From Nisaea sp. (GTDB lineage Bacteria > Pseudomonadota > Alphaproteobacteria > Thalassobaculales > Thalassobaculaceae), in assembly GCF_017640745.1 (NCBI RefSeq), contig NZ_JAEPQA010000028.1, positions 1 through 63,405 of the forward strand: a stretch of DNA of 63,405 nt, read 5' to 3'. Within the stretch, counting starts at the first letter, position 1; each line of letters begins with the position of its first letter. The notes under the pieces are model-generated. The model saw only the letters and a list, made by a program, of their open reading frames with translations, was not told where the DNA came from and did no database searches. The position numbers and the translations under genes were made by a program. This document shows, one piece after another, positions 42,449 to 50,661 of the stretch.

Positions 42449-43561
42449 TCAGGTCCGTGCCTGGTCCCTCGGCGGACCGAACCCGGGCAATTCCTCGATC
42501 TCCCGGGCGGCAACCGCAACAACCTTGAACAGCGTGCCCATTTCGGCCGGATCGATCAAGCGGCGTGCACCGCTGCGTAGCGTCGCAGCCTGCGTCTCCG
42601 AAGCCTGAGCGAGCAGCCGCTCCACCCTTTGTTCGATCCCGAGCGCCGTCAGGAAGGCGACCTGCGTGACGGTTCCGAATCCGTTGCAGCCGGTTGCTGC
42701 GGCGGTATCGAGAAGGGCGTCGAAATCGACATGGGCCGTAAGGTCCGCCGTGCCCGGCGCGGAAAGCGGGTCGACCGGCTTGTGCGCCTTCACCGCCTGG
42801 AATGTATCCCCGAAAGCGCTGCTGCCGTGGCCGTAATCGATGAACAGCCCGGCGCCGCCGTGCCGGCGGATGTGCCGGGCGATCTCATCCATACGCGCAC
42901 GCCCCTCCGCCGAGATCTCGAATATGTCGCCTTCGTCCGGCGCTCCGGCCGCGGCCGGAACGCATGCTTCAAGATCGTCCGTGGCCTGCTTCTCGACCCA
43001 GCTCAACGCGCTTTTCTCCTCGTTCCATCCGATGCAGCGCTCCTGCCACATGCCGGATCGATAGACGAGCTGATTGATCGGAAGGGCATCGAAGAACTCG
43101 TTGCCGATCATGAGCGTGGGGCAGGCGGGGAGCGTGTCTGGGGCGGAGTGCCAGGTCACCCGGATGCCGGGAAGCGCCGTACGCTGGATCTCCCGAAGGC
43201 GCGGGCTGGCCTCGACCAGATGCACCTCGATGGCCTCGGCAAATCCTGGGACGATGCGGGCCGCCCTCAGAGCATCCGCCATCAGGGTGCCGCGCCCGGG
43301 CCCGAATTCGACGAGCGCCACGCGTTCCGGCGATCCGATCTGCTGCCAGACCGCGGCGCACCAAAGCCCGATCAGCTCACCGAAGACCTGGGAAATTTCC
43401 GGCGCTGTTATGAAGTCGCCTTGCGTTCCGAAAGGCTCCCGGCCGGTATAGTAGCCATGCTCCGGATGCAGCAGGGCCTCTCGCATGTAGCGCGCGAGGC
43501 TCAGCGGTCCTTCGGCGGCAATCAGGTCTTTCAGATACGGGACGAGCGGTCCGTCCGTCAT
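42449..43561 (-). CDS. MidA/NDUFAF7-family SAM-dependent methyltransferase
   Basis: 370 residues of the DUF185/Methyltransf_28 family. N-terminal GPLSLARYMREALLHPEHGYY, then TAPEISQVFGELIGLWC and SAM motif VEFGPGRGTLMADAL (about 84-98), HLVEASPRLREIQ (motif II), NEFFDALPINQLVY (motif IV) and DYGHGSSAFGDTFQAVKAH. Eukaryotic members methylate an Arg of complex I; the bacterial role is not settled. Its start overlaps the lgt stop by 4 nt (ATGA), and it lies in a lgt-midA-pgeF unit common in alphaproteobacteria. Confidence 0.93.
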   Translation of the reverse strand: MTDGPLVPYLKDLIAAEGPLSLARYMREALLHPEHGYYTGREPFGTQGDFITAPEISQVFGELIGLWCAAVWQQIGSPERVALVEFGPGRGTLMADALRAARIVPGFAEAIEVHLVEASPRLREIQRTALPGIRVTWHSAPDTLPACPTLMIGNEFFDALPINQLVYRSGMWQERCIGWNEEKSALSWVEKQATDDLEACVPAAAGAPDEGDIFEISAEGRARMDEIARHIRRHGGAGLFIDYGHGSSAFGDTFQAVKAHKPVDPLSAPGTADLTAHVDFDALLDTAAATGCNGFGTVTQVAFLTALGIEQRVERLLAQASETQAATLRSGARRLIDPAEMGTLFKVVAVAAREIEELPGFGPPRDQART

Positions 43562-44373
43562 GCGCCCTCGGTCATGGCCGGTCGGCGCCGGGCCCAGAGC
43601 GCGATGCCGATTCCGACGACGATCATCGGCAGGGAGAGAAGCTGGCCCATCGTGGCGCCGGCGAAGAGGTATCCGAGCTGGGCATCCGGTTCGCGGAAGA
43701 ATTCGACGGTGAAGCGTGCGATCCCGTAGCCGGCAAGGAAGAGGCCGCCGACCGCACCCGGATAGCGCCTGATGTCCGTGCGCCAGATCAGGAAGGCGAG
43801 CAGGCCGAAGAGCAGGGCACCTTCAAGCGCCGCTTCGTAGAGCTGGCTCGGATGCCGCGGTTCCGGCCCGCCGTTCGGGAACACCATCGCCCAGGGCACG
43901 TCGCCCGGCCGGCCGAACAGCTCGCCATTGATGAAGTTGGCGATGCGCCCGAAGAACAGCCCGATCGGCGCCGCCGCGGCGACCATGTCGCCGACGGCGA
44001 GCGGATTGATCCCCCGGCGCAGGGCGAAGACGACGAGGCCGAGGACGGTGCCGAGCATGCCGCCGTGAAAGGCCATGCCGCCCTGCCAGACCTGGAGGAT
44101 CTGCGCCGGATTCTCGAAATAATAGGCCGGATTGTAGAACAGCACGTAGCCGATCCGCCCGCCGAGCACGACGCCGAGGGTGGCATAGACGAGCAGGTCG
44201 TCGAGCGCCTGCGGTTCCATGAAACGCGGCGCCTGCCGGCAGAGATGGACGCAGTAGCGCCAGCCGAGAAGCAGCCCGGCGATATAGGCGAGAGCGTACC
44301 AGCGGACCGCGAAGGGACCGATGGAGAAGATCACCGGGTCGATGTTCGGGAACTGCAGAAAACTCTGCTCCAT
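43558..44373 (-). CDS. lgt: Prolipoprotein diacylglyceryl transferase
   Basis: 271 residues, inner-membrane with about seven membrane segments. Hallmarks: RWYALAYIAGLLLGW, GGRIGYVLFYNP, the MAFHGGMLG motif with catalytic His, and GRIANFINGELFGRP with the conserved Arg/Asn, followed by RHPSQLYEAALEG. It attaches diacylglycerol to the lipobox Cys, the first step of lipoprotein maturation. 18 nt after hldD and overlapping the methyltransferase gene downstream. Confidence 0.97.
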   Translation of the reverse strand: MEQSFLQFPNIDPVIFSIGPFAVRWYALAYIAGLLLGWRYCVHLCRQAPRFMEPQALDDLLVYATLGVVLGGRIGYVLFYNPAYYFENPAQILQVWQGGMAFHGGMLGTVLGLVVFALRRGINPLAVGDMVAAAAPIGLFFGRIANFINGELFGRPGDVPWAMVFPNGGPEPRHPSQLYEAALEGALLFGLLAFLIWRTDIRRYPGAVGGLFLAGYGIARFTVEFFREPDAQLGYLFAGATMGQLLSLPMIVVGIGIALWARRRPAMTEGA

Positions 44374-44391
44374 GTGGCCGGGCTCCCGCGG

Positions 44392-45384
44392 TCAGCGATA
44401 GGGATCGTCGGAATCCAGGAAGTCCTGCACGTAGCGCCGGACGCCTTCCTCGAGCGAGGTGAACTGGCCCGGGTACCCGGCGTTGCGCAGCTTGTCCATG
44501 TTGGCTTGGGTGAAATACTGGTAGCGGTCACGGATCTCGACCGGGGTATCGACGAAATCGATCCGCGGATCCTTGCCGAGCGCGACATAGACGGCGCGGG
44601 CGAGATCGGCGAAGGAACGCGCCTGGCCGGTGCCGAGATTGAACAGGCCGGAGACCTCCGGTGTATCGTGCAGCCACATCATCACGTCGACGCAGTCGCC
44701 GACCCAGACGAAATCGCGGAGCTGCCCGCCATCCTTGTAATCCGGATGGTGCGAGCGGAACAGGGTGGCAGGAAGGTTCGCCGCGGCGCGCGGATAGATC
44801 TGCGCGACGACGCTTTTCTGCCCGCCCTTGTGAGCCTCGTTGGGGCCGTAGACATTGAAGAACTTCAGGCCGGCCCACTGCTTCGGTGTCTTGCGTCCTT
44901 CTGAGACGAGCCGGGCGATGCGGCGGTCGAAGAGGTGCTTGCTCCAGCCGTATGGATTGAGCGGCTGCAGCCGCGCGAGCCCGTCCAGGCTGGCATCGTC
45001 GTCGAAGCCCTCGGTGCCGTCGCCGTAGGTCGCCGCTGAAGACGCATAGATCAAGCTGGCGTCGTTCTCGGCGCACCATTTCCAGAGATCGATCGAAGTG
45101 CGGAAGTTCTGTTTGACGATGAAGTCCGCGTCCCGCTCGGTGGTCGAGGAACTGGCCCCGAGATGGAACACGGTCTTTACCATGTCCTTGTGTTCGTCCA
45201 GGAAGCTGAAGAGGTCTTCCGGCGGGATCAGGTCGGCAAGTTCGCGCTTCGCAATGTTGCGCCACTTCTCGCCGCTGCCGAGGGTGTCGCAGACCACGAG
45301 GTCGCGGGCGGTATCCTCGCGCTCGCTGAGCGCCGCGACCAGGTTCGATCCGATGAAGCCGGCGCCGCCGGTGACAACAATCAT
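44392..45384 (-). CDS. rfaD: ADP-L-glycero-D-manno-heptose 6-epimerase
   Basis: 330 residues; start at 45384 (MIVVTGGAGFIGSNL) after GGAAG; a longer frame is only an artefact. Extended SDR: NAD motif TGGAGFIGSNL (5-15), SSAATYG (Ser) and YGWSKHLFD with Tyr and Lys, then GLKFFNVYGPNEAHKGGQKSVV typical of HldD/RfaD. It epimerises ADP-D-glycero-heptose for LPS inner core synthesis. No hldE gene is nearby. Confidence 0.94.
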   Translation of the reverse strand: MIVVTGGAGFIGSNLVAALSEREDTARDLVVCDTLGSGEKWRNIAKRELADLIPPEDLFSFLDEHKDMVKTVFHLGASSSTTERDADFIVKQNFRTSIDLWKWCAENDASLIYASSAATYGDGTEGFDDDASLDGLARLQPLNPYGWSKHLFDRRIARLVSEGRKTPKQWAGLKFFNVYGPNEAHKGGQKSVVAQIYPRAAANLPATLFRSHHPDYKDGGQLRDFVWVGDCVDVMMWLHDTPEVSGLFNLGTGQARSFADLARAVYVALGKDPRIDFVDTPVEIRDRYQYFTQANMDKLRNAGYPGQFTSLEEGVRRYVQDFLDSDDPYR

Positions 45385-45544
45385 GAGCGCTTCCTTCCCG
45401 GCCGCGGCAATCGGCCCTCTGCCTTTTCCACCGCGGCGCATGACACCATATGGCTGTTCTGGCCCGACGCCGATTGCTTTCGCAAGCCCGAAAGTAGTAG
45501 GTCTGGGTCCGAACGGTGCCGAAGCCGGACGGAAGGAGCCGCCG

Positions 45545-45892
45545 ATGCAGACGAGCAACAGGTTTTTTGACGATCTCGCCAAGATGGCGAGCGGCGCGAT
45601 GTCGGCGGCGGCGGGCGTCCGCGAGGAATTCGAGCAGATGATTCGTCAGCAGTTCGAGCGATTCCTCGGCGAGCACGACCTTGTCACCTACGAGGAGTTC
45701 GCCGCGGTGCGGGATCAGGCCGCGGCCGCCCGCAAGGAGCAGGAGGCTCTCGCCAAGCGGATTTCCGCGCTGGAGAAGGAAATCGCGGCGCTGAAGGACG
45801 GCAAGGCGAAAACCGCGCGCAGGGCGCCTAAGCAGGCCAAAACAGCGGCTTCCGCGAAGGCGGCAACCCAGAATGCGACAAAAGAGAAATAA
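45545..45892 (+). CDS. ubiK: UbiK-like accessory factor (YqiC/BMFP family)
   Basis: 115 residues; start after AAGGAG at 45545. Residues 1-35 form the amphipathic helix (FFDDLAKMASGAMSAAAGVREEFEQMIRQQFERFL), 50-85 a coiled coil (AAAARKEQEALAKRISALEKEIAALK), then a Lys/Ala-rich tail. Members form trimers and help ubiquinone biosynthesis with UbiJ; the family is also called membrane fusogenic. Divergent from rfaD. Confidence 0.85.
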   Translation: MQTSNRFFDDLAKMASGAMSAAAGVREEFEQMIRQQFERFLGEHDLVTYEEFAAVRDQAAAARKEQEALAKRISALEKEIAALKDGKAKTARRAPKQAKTAASAKAATQNATKEK

Positions 45893-46122
45893 CCTACTGT
45901 TTTGTAATGAAAACTAAATATACCTAGTTTTCAGGAACGACCCACGAAATATAGGTTGATCGCGTGACTCTCATTTGAGAGTCTACTTGTCGTGGTGCTT
46001 GGCGATTGGCACCACGCTAGATCTAGTCGGGCTGTGTTCGGCGGTCCGCGAGACCAAGCCTTCCTGTCTACGATCGCCCCGGAGCGCCGGACAGCGCACC
46101 TCTCAGAGGGGGGTTAGATAGT
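45893..46122. other. 230-nt intergenic region with tandem stem-loops
   Basis: AT-rich at its 5' end, it holds three successive perfect stem-loops and a palindrome (45908-46026), then a GC-rich part leading to the YbjN ribosome site (GAGGGGGG, with ATG 46123). No ORF with support. The first hairpin may terminate ubiK. Confidence 0.55.
45908..46026 (+). repeat. Three tandem stem-loops plus 10-bp palindrome upstream of YbjN gene
   Basis: Stem 1: TGAAAACTA (45908-45916) with TAGTTTTCA (45925-45933). Stem 2: GACTCTC-ATTT-GAGAGTC (45966-45983). Stem 3: CGTGGTGC (45991-45998) with GCACCACG (46009-46016), 10-nt loop. Immediately after comes the palindrome CTAGATCTAG (46017-46026). All stems are perfect. 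No long T-run follows any of them, so simple termination does not explain all of it. Confidence 0.6.
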
Positions 46123-46626
46123 ATGTCTCTGACTTACGTCGAAACGGTTGAAGTTCCCCGTAATCCGTTAGATCTGATGGAGGAGATAGTCGGAGCCAAC
46201 GACTGGGCTCATGAGCGCGCGAGCAGCGACGAACTTGCAGTCGAAATCCAGGGCCGCTGGGCGGACTACAGGCTCTTTTTCCTCTGGCAGGAGGATATGG
46301 GGGCGCTTCACTTTTCCTGCATCTTCGAAAGCCGGGTGCCGGTCGAGAAGCGGCGCGAGGTGCATTCCCTCCTGGCGATGATCAACGAGAAGCTCTGGCT
46401 CGGTCATTTCGATCTTTCGACCGAGGACGGAACGCCGATGTTCCGTCAGACCAGCCTGCTGCGCGGTGCCCATTCCGCGAGCGTCGAGCAGCTCGAGGAT
46501 CTGGTTGATGTGGCCCTGACCGAATGCGAACGTTTCTTCCCCGCGTTCCAGTTCGTGATCTGGGGCGGTAAATCGGCGGAAGAGGCCATGCAGGCCTCCC
46601 TGCTGGATGTTGTCGGAGAAGCTTGA
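46123..46626 (+). CDS. YbjN domain-containing protein
   Basis: 167 residues with the YbjN (type III secretion chaperone-like fold) pattern: VEVPRNPLDLMEEIVGANDWAHERASSDELAVEIQGRWADYRLFFLWQEDMGALHFSCIFE. Function unknown in most bacteria; YbjN influences stress and envelope phenotypes in E. coli. proC begins 7 nt downstream, so they are co-transcribed. Confidence 0.88.
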   Translation: MSLTYVETVEVPRNPLDLMEEIVGANDWAHERASSDELAVEIQGRWADYRLFFLWQEDMGALHFSCIFESRVPVEKRREVHSLLAMINEKLWLGHFDLSTEDGTPMFRQTSLLRGAHSASVEQLEDLVDVALTECERFFPAFQFVIWGGKSAEEAMQASLLDVVGEA

Positions 46627-46633
46627 GCTCCCA

Positions 46634-47446
46634 ATGAACAAATCTCTCCTGCTGCTTGGATGCGGCAAAATGGGCGGTGCCCTTCTTCAAGGCTGGCTTG
46701 AAAAAGGCTACGCCGCCCACGGAGTCTGCGTGGTCGAGCGCGCAGAGGCCGCGACGAAAAAATTCGTGAATATCGACGGCGTGACGATTGTCCGCGACCA
46801 GGAGCAAATCCCGGCTGATTTCCATCCGGGTATGGTCATTCTCGCGCTGAAGCCGCAGGTCATGGACGAGGCGGCGCCTCTTTCGCGCTATGTCGGCCCG
46901 GAAACGGCGTTCCTCTCGATTGCCGCCGGCAAGACCATTTCCTACTTCGAAAAATTGCTCGGGGCGGATGCCGCGATCATCCGCTCGATGCCGAACACGC
47001 CTGCCGCTGTCGGGCGCGGGATTACCGCCTATGTCGGCAACAAGGCGGCAAACCAGGCTCAGATGGATCTCGCGGGCGACCTGCTCTCCTCCGTCGGCGA
47101 GGCGCTTGAGGTGCCGAGCGAGGATCTGATCGATGCCGTGACGGCCGTCTCGGGTAGCGGCCCGGCCTATGTCTTCCTTCTTATCGAGGTGATGGCGGCG
47201 GCGGGCGAAAAGCTTGGTCTGCCGGCCGATCTCGCGATGCGCCTCGCCTCGGCCACGGTTTCCGGAGCGGGTGAGCTCGCACGGCTCTCGGACGAGCCGG
47301 CGGCGCAGCTTCGGCAGAACGTGACCAGCCCCGGCGGAACCACGGCCGAGGCCCTGAAGGTTCTGATGGCAGAGGACGGCATCGGCCCGGTCTTCGAGCG
47401 CGCCCTGAAGGCCGCCGCCGACCGGTCGCGCGAGCTGGCCGGCTAG
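46634..47446 (+). CDS. proC: Pyrroline-5-carboxylate reductase
   Basis: 270 residues from ATG 46634. NAD(P) motif LLLGCGKMGGALLQGWL (5-21), IRSMPNTPAAVGRG (about 117-130), and AVSGSGPAYVFLLIEVMAAAGEKLGLP with LRQNVTSPGGTTAEAL near the C-terminus, the P5CR signature. Last step of proline synthesis. Gene order YbjN-proC is conserved in alphaproteobacteria. Confidence 0.96.
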   Translation: MNKSLLLLGCGKMGGALLQGWLEKGYAAHGVCVVERAEAATKKFVNIDGVTIVRDQEQIPADFHPGMVILALKPQVMDEAAPLSRYVGPETAFLSIAAGKTISYFEKLLGADAAIIRSMPNTPAAVGRGITAYVGNKAANQAQMDLAGDLLSSVGEALEVPSEDLIDAVTAVSGSGPAYVFLLIEVMAAAGEKLGLPADLAMRLASATVSGAGELARLSDEPAAQLRQNVTSPGGTTAEALKVLMAEDGIGPVFERALKAAADRSRELAG

Positions 47447-47466
47447 CTCCGGCGATCTTGCTTCCG

Positions 47467-47506
47467 TCTCTTGCCGGCCCATATCGAGGGGGTAACCGGC
47501 AAGAGA
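47467..47506 (+). promoter_or_regulatory. 11-bp perfect inverted repeat at start of COQ9/TetR-like gene
   Basis: TCTCTTGCCGG (47467-47477) and CCGGCAAGAGA (47496-47506), 18-nt loop. The 3' arm holds the AAGAGAG ribosome-binding region, and the ATG follows at 47511. It may be a DNA operator of a TetR-like protein or a hairpin that hides the ribosome site. Confidence 0.6.
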
Positions 47507-47510
47507 GCGG

Positions 47511-48110
47511 ATGATGTCCTCTGCAGATACCGACAAGATCCTCGACGCGGCGCTTGAAGTCGCCGGCGCGCGTGGCTGGTTCGCTCTGACCCTGCACGAT
47601 GTCGCCGAACATGCGGGGTTGCCGCCGGTCGAACTTGAGCGCAGTTTCCGGACCAAGCGTGCCTTGCTGGATGGGATCGCGGACCGGTTCGACCGTGAAG
47701 CGGTGGCCGCTGTCGATCCTGATGCCGAAGACCCTGACCTGCCGGCGCCGGAGCGGCTTTTTGACGCGCTGATGACCCGCTTCGAACTGCTTCAGGAACA
47801 TCGCGACGGCTATGCGGCGCTGCTCAAAGCTGCGCGCCGGGACCCCTGCATGGCGCTCGGTGGGCTGCCACGATTGTACTCAGCGATGGGGGATGTGCTC
47901 CATCTGAGCGGCCTTCGCGCGCGGGGCCCGGTCGGATGCCTGCGCCGCAAGGTTTTGGCTGCACTCTATATTTCCGTTCTCAACGTGTGGCTGGAAGACA
48001 AGAGTGAAGATCTCGGCCCCACCATGGCGGCGCTCGACAAGCGTCTCAGGAAGCTCGACGAGTTGGTCGCTTCCGCGCCTTTCGGGGTGAAGAAATCCCG
48101 TATGCATTAA
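47511..48110 (+). CDS. COQ9-family / TetR-like protein
   Basis: 199 residues. Residues 1-60 show a TetR-like helix-turn-helix (LDAALEVAGARGWFALTLHDVAEHAGLPPVELERSFRTKRALLDGI); the C-terminal part with VWLEDKSEDLGPTMAALDKRLRKLDEL resembles COQ9, where the fold binds a lipid for ubiquinone synthesis. It could be a DNA-binding regulator or a lipid-binding COQ9 protein. It precedes the phasin gene, and an 11-bp inverted repeat spans its ribosome site. Confidence 0.8.
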   Translation: MMSSADTDKILDAALEVAGARGWFALTLHDVAEHAGLPPVELERSFRTKRALLDGIADRFDREAVAAVDPDAEDPDLPAPERLFDALMTRFELLQEHRDGYAALLKAARRDPCMALGGLPRLYSAMGDVLHLSGLRARGPVGCLRRKVLAALYISVLNVWLEDKSEDLGPTMAALDKRLRKLDELVASAPFGVKKSRMH

Positions 48111-48156
48111 GTGCCTTTTTGCACGCGACGGTTTTGTTGCGGTGCAACATTTATTC

Positions 48157-48185
48157 TTGACATTTTCAGTAAATATCCCGATATA
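48157..48185 (+). promoter_or_regulatory. sigma70-type promoter of phasin gene
   Basis: TTGACA at 48157-48162, 17-nt spacer, GATATA at 48180-48185 (ATATAC is an alternative with 18). Transcription would begin near 48192, leaving a 5' leader of about 105 nt. Confidence 0.75.
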
Positions 48186-48204
48186 CCGCCAATCACAACG
48201 TGCG

Positions 48205-48224
48205 GCAGCTGCGCTGCAATGCAG
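48205..48224 (+). promoter_or_regulatory. Putative PhaR operator at phasin promoter
   Basis: GCAGCTGC (48205-48212) followed by CTGC-AAT-GCAG (48214-48224), the latter fitting CTGC-N3-4-GCAG, the sequence known to be bound by PhaR in Paracoccus denitrificans. Location about 20-30 nt after the predicted start of transcription suits a repressor. Confidence 0.6.
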
Positions 48225-48297
48225 TAAGAAAATGCCGGGTCAACAGTCTGGCCTCTCGCAATGGGCGGCCGGCAAAGCGCAAAAGTGGAGACGTCCA

Positions 48298-48723
48298 ATG
48301 GCTAAGCAGGAAAACCCCTTCCTCAATATCGATTTCCAGAAAATCATGACCGAATTCAAGATGCCGGGCATCGACGCCGACGCGCTGATGAACGCGCAGC
48401 AGAAGAACATCGAGGCGATCACTGCCGCGAACCAGCTGGCTGCCGAAGGCATGCAGGCGATCGGCAAGCGTCAGGCCGAACTGTTCCAGCAGGCGATTGC
48501 CGAATCCCAGAAGGCGCTCGGCGAGCTGATGGCCCAGGGTGCGCCGGAAGATCGGGTCGCCAAGCAGGCCGAGACCGTCAAGACGACCATCGAGCGGACC
48601 GTCGCGAACATTCGCGAGATCTCCGAGATGCTCGCCAAGTCGAACCAGGAAGCCTTCGACGTGATCAACAAGCGCATCGCCGAAAGCCTCGACGAAGTGC
48701 AGAGCCTCTCCTCGAAGAAGTAA
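48298..48723 (+). CDS. Phasin family protein
   Basis: 141 residues; start at 48298 after GGAG. Entirely helical; [46 protein letters not shown] is the typical Phasin_2 pattern. Phasins coat polyhydroxyalkanoate granules. It has its own promoter and terminator, with a PhaR-like operator, which strengthens the call. Confidence 0.95.
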   Translation: MAKQENPFLNIDFQKIMTEFKMPGIDADALMNAQQKNIEAITAANQLAAEGMQAIGKRQAELFQQAIAESQKALGELMAQGAPEDRVAKQAETVKTTIERTVANIREISEMLAKSNQEAFDVINKRIAESLDEVQSLSSKK

Positions 48724-48745
48724 TCCTTCTTCCAGGGATCTGACC

Positions 48746-48784
48746 AAGAGCCGCCGGCGTGTTCGCGCCGGCGGCTCTTTGTTT
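48746..48784 (+). terminator. Rho-independent terminator after phasin gene
   Basis: AAGAGCCGCCGGCG (14 nt) - TGTTCG - CGCCGGCGGCTCTT followed by TGTTTG. Fully paired 14-bp stem. Confidence 0.92.
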
Positions 48785-48853
48785 GTGCGGCGGCAATTCC
48801 TCTTCACCTGCCGGCGCCAGCCGCTTAAGGTCCGCTCCAAAAGGGAGCAGAGC

Positions 48854-49189
48854 ATGACCATCGACTATTCCGATTTTCTCAAGGTCGACATCCGCGTCGG
48901 CACCGTGATCGACGCCCAGCCTTTCCCGGAAGCACGCAATCCGGCGATCAAGCTCTGGGTCGATTTCGGCCCGGAAATCGGCACGCGCAAGACCTCCGCC
49001 CAGATCACCAAGCATTACCAGCCGGAAGCGCTCATAGGCCGACAGGTCGCGGGCGTGGTGAATTTCCCGCCGAAGCAGATCGGCAAGTTCATGAGCGAAT
49101 GCCTGGTCGTCGGTTTTCCGGACGAGGAGGGGGGCGTCGTCCTGCTTGGTCCTGATCTGAAAGTGCCGAACGGCGGGCGCCTGTTCTAG
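48854..49189 (+). CDS. csaA: tRNA-binding protein CsaA
   Basis: 111 residues; start at 48854 after AAGGGAGCAG. The OB-fold tRNA-binding domain is plain: [32 protein letters not shown] and [26 protein letters not shown], as in CsaA (homologue of the MetRS/Arc1p C-terminal domain). Acts as a chaperone-like/tRNA-binding dimer. Convergent with the sensor kinase with a 7-nt gap. Confidence 0.93.
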   Translation: MTIDYSDFLKVDIRVGTVIDAQPFPEARNPAIKLWVDFGPEIGTRKTSAQITKHYQPEALIGRQVAGVVNFPPKQIGKFMSECLVVGFPDEEGGVVLLGPDLKVPNGGRLF

Positions 49190-49196
49190 CGCCGGA

Positions 49197-50555
49197 TCAG
49201 ACCGGAATCCGGATCCGCACCCTTAGCCCGCCGAGGGGCGAGTCTTCCAGACCGATCTCGCCGCCATGGCTGTGCACTATGTCGCGCGCGATGGTGAGGC
49301 CAAGGCCGGTACCGCCGGTCTCCGGATTGCGCGAGGGATCACCGCGGTAGAAAGGTTTGAAGACGCGGCCGCGGTCCTCTTCCGGGATGCCCGGACCGTC
49401 GTCGTCGACGAAGATTTCGAAGGCGTCCTCGCTCGCTTCGAGCGTGATCCGTACCGTCTTCGCATGCCGCCTTGCATTGGAGACCAGGTTCGCAAGCGCC
49501 CGTTTCACCGATTGCGGTTTGAGTTCGACGGGGGCAAGCGGCTGGGTCGTCAGTTCGAGTTCCAAAGGTGCGCCGCCCCGCCGTTCGCCGATGGCGAAAT
49601 CGCCGAGCAGGGACTTGATGTCGGTCGTGACGGTGGCTTCCGTCCCTTCGCCGCGCGCGAAGGCGAGGTAACCCTCGACCATCCGCTCCATGTCCTGCAC
49701 GTCGGCCTGCAGTTCCCGCACCGCTGTGTCGTCGCCGAGCATCGCGAGTTGCAGCTTCATGCGCGTAAGCGGGGTCCGAAGATCGTGCGATACGCCGCTC
49801 AGCATGTCGGTGCGCTGCTTGATCTGGCGACGGATCCGCGCCCGCATCTGCTGGAAGGCCTCGGCCGCCTGCCGAACTTCCTTGGCGCCTTCCGGCTTGA
49901 AGTCCGGGACCTCGCGTCCGAGACCGAAGGCGCGGGCTGCGATCGCCAGCCTCCGGATCGGCCGGATCTGGTTGCGCATGAAGATCAGCGCGATGGCGAA
50001 AAGGATCAGCGCGCTGCCGAGCATCCACATGACGAAGATATAGGTCGTCGAACTGTAGAGCCGTTTCTCGTGCGCGAGGACCTCGAGGACCCCGTCCGGC
50101 AGCTGGACCTCGATTGCGATCTGCCGTTCGTCCGTATCCAGGTTGACGACGAAGGGCCGGCGGACCTGTTCCTCCATGGAGCGGAGCATCTGGCGCAGCG
50201 TCGGATCGAACAGCGGATCGCTCGTTCGGTTCTCCAGGATCGCCCCGGCCCTGTAGGTGACCACCAGGGCGAGACTGTTGCGGGCCTTGCGGTCGATCCG
50301 CGCCAGCGCGGCCGGGCTCGAATCCTCCTCGACCTCGTCGACCAGCATCGCGACCTCGCCGGCAAGCGAGCTGGCCAGACGCCGCACCATGGTGTCCCAG
50401 TGCCGGTCGTAGAAGACGAAGGTCGAGATCGCCTGCATCAGGATCAGCGGCGTCAGAAAAATCGCCAGCGCCCGACCGAACAGCGTTTTCGGCAAGTGGC
50501 GTTTCAGCCAGGACTGTTTGCGGGTTCTGGGAGGGTTTTCGGCAAGCGTTGCCAT
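49197..50555 (-). CDS. EnvZ-type sensor histidine kinase
   Basis: 452 residues. TM1 about residues 27-48, periplasmic domain about 50-168, TM2 about 172-193, HAMP (about 196-246), dimerisation/phosphotransfer helix with His257 in GVSHDLRTPLTRMKLQ, and a HATPase domain with NARRHAK, DDDGPGIPEEDRGRVFKPF, and GGTGLGLTI. It is the kinase of the response regulator 106 nt upstream. In this MarR-OmpR-EnvZ arrangement it parallels the PetP/PetR locus of Rhodobacter. Signal unknown. Confidence 0.94.
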   Translation of the reverse strand: MATLAENPPRTRKQSWLKRHLPKTLFGRALAIFLTPLILMQAISTFVFYDRHWDTMVRRLASSLAGEVAMLVDEVEEDSSPAALARIDRKARNSLALVVTYRAGAILENRTSDPLFDPTLRQMLRSMEEQVRRPFVVNLDTDERQIAIEVQLPDGVLEVLAHEKRLYSSTTYIFVMWMLGSALILFAIALIFMRNQIRPIRRLAIAARAFGLGREVPDFKPEGAKEVRQAAEAFQQMRARIRRQIKQRTDMLSGVSHDLRTPLTRMKLQLAMLGDDTAVRELQADVQDMERMVEGYLAFARGEGTEATVTTDIKSLLGDFAIGERRGGAPLELELTTQPLAPVELKPQSVKRALANLVSNARRHAKTVRITLEASEDAFEIFVDDDGPGIPEEDRGRVFKPFYRGDPSRNPETGGTGLGLTIARDIVHSHGGEIGLEDSPLGGLRVRIRIPV

Positions 50556-50661
50556 GAGGCGATTGCAGCTCTTTCTGTTCGCACGGTCCGGTTGGGCCGG
50601 ACGGGGCGCATATTAGGCGAAATTCCGGCCCGCGGATAGGAACCGGCCCGCCATCAAGCGC

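Larger units (their letters stand above)
48111..48297. other. 187-nt phasin promoter region
   Basis: Contains GTGC-CTTTTT-GCAC (48111-48124), an inverted repeat TGTTGC-GGT-GCAACA (48135-48149), a consensus sigma70 promoter (48157-48185), a GCAGCTGC palindrome (48205-48212) and CTGC-AAT-GCAG (48214-48224). The frame running through this region is not coding. Confidence 0.7.
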
